Below, in pieces: positions 57,927 to 64,000 of a stretch of DNA of 64,000 bases. Within the stretch, counting starts at the first letter, position 1, and each line of letters starts with the position of its first letter. The stretch is from Lantana camara (Eukaryota; Streptophyta; Magnoliopsida; Lamiales; Verbenaceae): positions 34,454,501 through 34,518,500 of the forward strand of contig CM074865.1 of the NCBI GenBank assembly GCA_037501455.1, in the 5' to 3' direction. A program made the position numbers and the translations under genes. Under the pieces are notes generated by a model. The model made no database searches. It was not told the origin of the DNA and saw only the letters and a program-made list of their open reading frames with translations.

Positions 57927-58632
57927 TGTTGGAAAACACGAATCAGAAAGCAGCGGAATTTAAAAATTTTTCCAACAAAAGGACCTTGAACTCGCAATCG
58001 TGTAACCAAATTCGTAAAGATAGAAAACTTACTTTTCTTTTATTCTTTCTTGAAGCGTTTCAAGCCACCCAAGAACGCTCTTCTCGCGGCTTGATCCCCT
58101 CTCCTTGGTAAAGCTCGAATCTTCAAACTTCTAACTTGAAGTCTCTAGAGAAAGTCCACCAACTTGATCACAATCTAACTAGTAAGGATGCTAGTTCTCT
58201 AGTTAGTGTTTAGGCTTAACCTAGGGTTTAATATAATCTTGGAGAAAGGAAGGTGTTCAACACATGAACCAAGAATTGTCAATTAGCTCCATAAGGAGCT
58301 CGAGCTCCCCTATTTATAGGGAGAGGGTGCCGATCCAAATCCTTGTTGGGAAAGGATTTGGTTCCTCTCTCTCCTATTACTTGATCATCAAGTATTTTCC
58401 AACTTTGACTTTGAATTCTAATTCTAGTCAACTTTGAAGAGAGCTAAAAATATCCAAACTATTTTTGGATAATTTTATACTTTATTTATTATAAAATAAA
58501 TAACTTATTTTTATCTAATTAATTAATTCATAATTAATTAACTAGATTATTTTTCTCCAAAATTAGACTTTCTTTTTAATTCAAAATTAAACCAAAGTCT
58601 ATTAAATAATTAACTAATTAATTATTTAATAT

Positions 58633-58668
<36 letters not shown>

Positions 58669-59891
58669 CACACGTGTGTGACACGTGTCACAGTGACACG
58701 TGTCACTCACGTGAGCCACACGTGTGAATTCACACGTGTGGAACCCTCTTGGCCCGATTAACTCGTTTAATCATTTTCAAGCCTCAACTCATGTAACCAA
58801 GTTGTTGTGTGTGACCCTCTAGGTTCTCAATTCAATTAGCAGTGACCCTAATTAATTAATTCACTAATTAATTAATCAGTCCACAGATTAAACGACCATA
58901 GTCTAGCAACAGGTGTTTAACCCCTAGCTGAATTGGAATGTTCGGATTCGACAGAACCTTTAAGTCATTGATTCATGTGAGATACAATCCTCCTACTTAC
59001 TATCTCTCAACCAAGATCTAGGGCAAGGGAATAATCAGAACCCTAATAATCCGGTCTTAAAGCTAAGTGCATTTCATATCCATTTGATCTCAATCCAAGA
59101 AACCCTTTTCTTGATGTTTTGATCTACTGCCTTGGCCAAGGACTCCATATGGCATATGAATGACTTACACAATAAGAGATCACCTTGCATATGCAAGTGT
59201 AGGTCCTTTCTTGATTCTCATTCACTTTCATGAATCACTTGTGTAGCCCCAGCATAAGCCTTGAATCAGTTGTCTAAGGCGACACCCTTTAAAGCTTATA
59301 CCAAAGACTACAGAGTTAATTCATAAAGTGACAAGGAACCTCAAGTCTAAGGATCAATTAATCACATCAATGACTCGTGAGATATTTCCTAATCTGGAAG
59401 TTTCCATTTCCAGAAATAGAAACTTCCTTTCCCATTTAGGAATGTTCTCACACGGGGCACCTCAGTGAACTTACTTATTAAAGTAAGCACCCTCATGTAT
59501 CACGCACGTATCAACTATACACTTTGCACCTCCATGAAACAAGGTGGTCCTTCTTAAGGGCGTGATCCCACAAGCAAGCCTTAGTGGAGTCAGGTTGACA
59601 CTCCCACTGTCTGTAGGACTCATCGGCTTGGAGTATTTTACTAATCATGACTTATGTGATATAGGGCTCGTTTCATGAACCATTTCACCTAAATGGTAGA
59701 GTCCTAAAGTCATCAGGATTAGGGGAGTTCTCATACATGCACACATAATGGAAACACTCAAAACACGTATTAACATATAAAGAAGTGTTTGCCTATGATC
59801 AATCGTATATTATTCAAAGATTGTCTGTGATACAAGAAAAGTCCCAAAGCAGATTACGTCGAATCGGCTTTCTAGGGCACTATTCCTAACA
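57927..59891 (-). repeat. D 3' LTR (1.97 kb)
   Basis: This runs from TGTTGGAAAACAC to ATTCCTAACA and has the same 327-bp deletion as C. TATA is at 58310-58319, six G-boxes lie at 58671-58738, and a (TA)n run of about 40 bases lies at 58630-58669, just beyond the G-boxes. Confidence 0.92.
58671..58738. promoter_or_regulatory. G-box cluster, D LTR
   Basis: CACGTG occurs at 58671, 58682, 58697, 58709, 58719 and 58733, including two GTGACACGTGTCAC-type palindromes. The cluster is upstream of the TATA box in element direction. Confidence 0.65.
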
Positions 59892-62800
59892 ATCTCCCAC
59901 TTGCCCGTAAAAGCCATTTAGGTACTCTAAGTCCCATCTTCTCAAGATGCACTTAGAGACCCTATTGACTTTGGGCGTTTCCAAAGTGGATCTGCTATAT
60001 TCTCTGCCGATGTGACCCTTTTGTTTACACATCTCTTAGGAAACACCTTTTCCTTATAAAGTGATTCGTAATCACGTGTTCAGTCTCTTGGTGAGGTCTT
60101 GGTTCTCTTACTTGAGCAACCATCCTTTTTATCATACAATATGATCAAGGAGTTGTTTTCATGCTAGGAACTTCATCTAACAAGTTAGATGGAGTTTCTT
60201 ACCCAAACACTTAACTTAGTGTTATATAATACGACTAAGTTCTCAACTACGATAGTTGAGTTTTGCAATGTCCGTCCTTGGAACCCCTTTCCAACACATT
60301 GCATTACCATTCTGGTAGAAGTTGTATCCTTTCAATGATTTCATAATCATCTATGTTTGATGAACGGTTACATCAAATATCCTTCTAACAATAAGATCTG
60401 TTGGGCTCTGTAAACTAATACATATCCTCATTTCTTCTCAAGTACTCTGAGGACATCCTTTACAGAGATCTAATGACCTTCTCTGAGGTCATATTAGATT
60501 TGGCCTACTACACTTAGTGTTGCGCCATATCTAATTTAGTACATAACTTTTCATACATTATGCACCCTTTCACTTAAAGGGAATTTGGACATTCTAACTT
60601 TCTCAAAGTTATCTTAGGACACATACTCTTCAAAAGAGACGTTCCATTGTCCATACTAAACTCCTTTTAGTACCGTGGTTATGTACTCATTTTGTGATAA
60701 TCCTTTTATTCTCTTAGATCTATCTTCTATAGATCTGAATGTCGAGAATATAGGATAATCACCAAGATCTTTCATGTCAAATTGTTTCTTAAACAAGAAT
60801 TGGTAACTTTCACGTCATCCTTGACATTCCTAATGAGAAGGACATCGTCTTCTAAAGAACCAAAATTGACTCTTACATCACTAACTTTCATATGTACACT
60901 CTGAGACTTATTCGACTTCTATCTGTGTCAAACGATTTGACTGTGGAATCGAATTGTCTAACTCCTAGAAGCCTTTATCAATCCACAGATTGACTTTAGG
61001 GATTTGCATACCTTATGCATACTCCCACTGAATATGAGATTTATAGAAATACCTTATTTCAGTCTCTTTCAATCTCATATTGAACAAGATAGTTCTCATA
61101 TTCATTTATCATATCTCATAGTCAGAATATGAGGATGTGGTAAACATAATCCAAATGGACTTTTGCATTTCAATCGTCAAGAAGGTTGTAATGCTTTCCA
61201 TTTACTCGAAGCTCCACGAGCTTGATCCTATCAGGTGGATCAACCAAGGTCAAAACTTGGTTTGAGTATATGGAATCCATATTGGATTTCAAGGCTTGCT
61301 TACACTACTCAGATTCCAAATCTGACAGTGTCTCCTCTTCAAGTAATTCCTTGGCTATCTAGGAACGCGTTCTAAACGCATCTTAAGAGAAGGGTTTCAC
61401 ACGTGTACATACTCTAAAATTTGGCTAAGTTTTATCAGATGGGCTCGTTTCTTCTATATGTGGCATGAATATTTTTCTCAAATTTCTTTGAGGTCTGCTT
61501 GCTTACCTTTCTTCTTCTATAGGAACGATTCCTTAAGAAAGGTACATTCCTTTGAGACAAACAACCTTTGTGCAAGGGAATCGCAAAACTGATATCCAAT
61601 ATCATTGTATAAACTTGAACTCATTTCAAGCTTATCTCCCACTATCCTCTTCAAGTAAGAGGATTCCATTGATTTCTTGGATAAGAATAATTAGGGAATT
61701 TAGTATGCCACTTTGCATAGTGCAGCTGAAGGACTGATTTTGGAAGGTACTAAATTCAAAATCTCTAACTGCATATTCTAGGAGTTTATTCCTAGAATGA
61801 TTATAAGTCAGTAAAGCTTGCTATGGAATGGACCATATCCTATAAGGTTTCATTCCCTTATTCAGAAACACTAAGGTGTTCTCGAATTAGTTTACTGAGA
61901 GATAATCCTATTATCTCTAAGATGAGTAAGGAATTAGTTGCTAAGATATTGGCTATCTCGATCATATCGATTTACCTATAACTTATGACTACTTCGGTTC
62001 CTAACCTCCTTTCGAAATTCTAAGAATTTCATATAAGTTTCGAATTTGTACTTTAACAAGTACATTCATTCATAATGATTAAACTGACGATTATATCTAG
62101 TGCTTACATTAAGCATCTTACACTCATCAGCATGGATCGAAATCCACTATAATTTTGGAACGTTCCACGTTTCTTATAAACGGGATTCAGGAACGCTTCC
62201 CTCATGACAGGATTCACAGGAAGTCAACACTATAGGTTCATTTTCATAGAATGATCCTAAGGTGTCTGACTTGCTAATCCTTTTATATCTCAACGTTCCA
62301 AAGTAATTCGAAGCTTTGTCATCTCACTTACTTTTGTTATCTCGTTGTATGTTCAGAACATTAGTGCCTTGAGTCTTTGCACAACGGCTTATGCAGAATT
62401 GACTTAAGACTAGTAAATTCTATTCCTAGTAGAATTACTAAACGAGGTAACATTTCAAAGTACTCATACTCTTTACAGTTCCCTTTCAAAGTCCTTATTT
62501 GCTACCATAGAAGCAAACGTCCTATTTGATCTCTAGTGTCTTTTGGGCGTACCCCTTACATGCCCCTCCATTGGGCTCTTAAGGGTTTCTTCTTCTTTAG
62601 GCCTTCAAGCCTTTAATCTTAGGGAGTTTTAGAAGAAGAATTAACCATCTCAACCTTTTATTCCTTCTTAAGGATGCTCTCAACCATTATCAACTTAAAT
62701 GATTAACTATGCTACATTAGCATCATTCTAGTTGAGCATAAAGGGTTTGATTGATAGTCGAAGCAATGTATGCAATCAGTGCATTGAGAACTCTCTTCTC

Positions 62801-64000
62801 AGTTGATGATCGAGACCATAAGATCTTCAAATAAGATCTTTAGACCTTGTTCGTGTGCACTTGTTTCCTCATTTGGAATATTGAATAATTCCATAATGTT
62901 ATACCTTGTAACATTTTTATGAGGTGGTTCAATTGCTTTTAAGTGGTTTGGAAAAATCCATTCACCTCAGATTGCTTCTCTTTTGGCCCGGGTCGACTTT
63001 TCACAATTGAAAACTTCGCCCTTTAGAGAACGCCTTTCTCTAGTCGGATTCTAAAATGAATTTTAGGATCCGAAGCCATTTAGAGTTAGTCAGGACTTAG
63101 TCAGCTCATTTGACTTAAGGATGGATACGAATGGGTTTGCATTTCATATTGTAGAGAATCACAGAACTACAACCTAAATGCTAAGCAGAGAAAATGTGGG
63201 CATGCTGAATTATAACGATATACAAAAGATAAGGTCTTTAATCTAATGTAGCTCCCACTGTTTTTCAAAGATCTATAATTCCCAAAGATCTAAGAGGAAC
63301 ACGTTTCCCAATGGGTACTAAGATCCTAGGCATTTTACCTCGAACCCACGACTCGCGGACATTCTTAGTAAGAACCCTAGGTAGGTACAACTTACCAATT
63401 CTAACACCTTTAGAACTCTTAGTAATTGTTTTTGCATCACCTATCTTTCAATATGGACCCACGACTCGTGCGACATCCATATTTACTTAGGCGTTAAGCT
63501 AGACCCATCAATCATAAGATCATGACCAAAACTTAGTTCGAACGACCCACGACTCGCGGACATCGCCCTTGCTAAAATTGACCACGAAATATTGATCATT
63601 TAAAATGATCAATTAGGTAACTAAGAACTAATAAGCTCCACTAGCTATCCCACGACTCGCGGACAATAACTAGCTTTACTTACTAAACTTAAAACCTATT
63701 GATGGAATGCTAGGAATTTAATTCAAAATTTGCATCTCGAATTAAATACCTATTATTCCAAATGAGCTTAATATTTAATGGGAATTTTCGAATCAACCGA
63801 AGAGTTGTTTGGTTCGACCTCACCAACATATATGTTATCCAATTTTATTAGTCTTGATTAATGCAAGTACACTTAAATGCATTTCAAACAAGCACATAAA
63901 CAGATAACATGTCCTAGCATGATACTAACATGTAATGATCATGGGTTCTACCTATCTTATGCGTGATATGTGGGAGCCACTCCACAATCACAAGTTCTAA
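59892..64000 (-). pseudogene. D internal region: decayed copia gag-pol
   Basis: This aligns with 11046-15155 of B, and is closer to B than C is in several stretches (for example 61650-62290). The PPT is at 59892-59905, the RNase H/RT remnant at about 59906-61330 and the zinc-knuckle-like remnant near 62465-62515. The four spaced motifs begin at 63345, 63458, 63546 and 63649. No coding frame remains. Confidence 0.7.

Larger units (their letters stand above)
57927..64000 (-). mobile_element. D: copia-derived element nested in C (runs off window)
   Basis: This is the same family and strand as B and C. The 3' LTR is followed by 4.1 kb of internal sequence to the window edge, which corresponds to about 15150 in B. 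It is inserted into C after GTACG (57922-57926); the uninterrupted site in B reads ACAGTACGCACATAAG (15501-15516). Confidence 0.9.

Overview
This 64 kb window looks like intergenic, probably heterochromatic DNA of a flowering plant. It is built almost entirely of nested LTR retrotransposons, and I see no host gene, rRNA gene, tRNA gene or CRISPR array. The evidence is a set of long terminal repeats with TG...CA ends, primer binding sites matching the 3' end of initiator Met-tRNA (TGGTATCAGAGC), polypurine tracts, and gag and pol domains of the Ty3/gypsy chromovirus type and the Ty1/copia type. I cannot name the species.

Layout. I use working names. E1 (1-5513, minus strand) is the 5' part of a gypsy element: start of gag, leader, PBS and a 4.2 kb 5' LTR. 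It sits inside the 3' LTR of E2. E2 (5514-29822, minus) is a Tekay/Del-like chromovirus with 4.15 kb LTRs. It has recognisable gag, protease, RT, RNase H, integrase and a chromodomain-like tail, all broken by stops and one frameshift. It also has an extra 226-codon ORF ('ORF0') between the PBS and gag. B (8759-18901, minus) is a complete copia-derived element inserted into E2's 3' LTR; its coding region has decayed. E2 itself lies in the 5' LTR of E3.

E3 (29823-about 34737, plus) and E4 (about 34738-40221, minus) are related, internally deleted gypsy elements placed tail to tail, both with truncated LTRs. E6 (40222-51507, plus) is a decayed gypsy element. Both of its LTRs carry the same second LTR inserted at the same site. 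C (51508-57926, minus) is a copia-derived element of B's family inserted into E6's 3' LTR. D (57927-64000, minus) is another member nested inside C.

The order of insertion is readable. E2's LTRs differ at about 2% of sites and B's at about 1% (hand counts), so B landed in an already inserted E2. The copia-derived family (B, C, D) shares the same decayed, stop-ridden pol, so it probably spread using enzymes from elsewhere. Points most worth a second look: ORF0, whose differences between E1 and E2 fall mainly at third codon positions; the LTR-within-LTR of E6; lineage-specific arrays of perfect palindromes at one position in three gypsy LTRs; five or six clustered CACGTG G-boxes upstream of the copia LTR TATA box; a four-fold spaced motif; and GC-rich hairpins beside the PBS of B.
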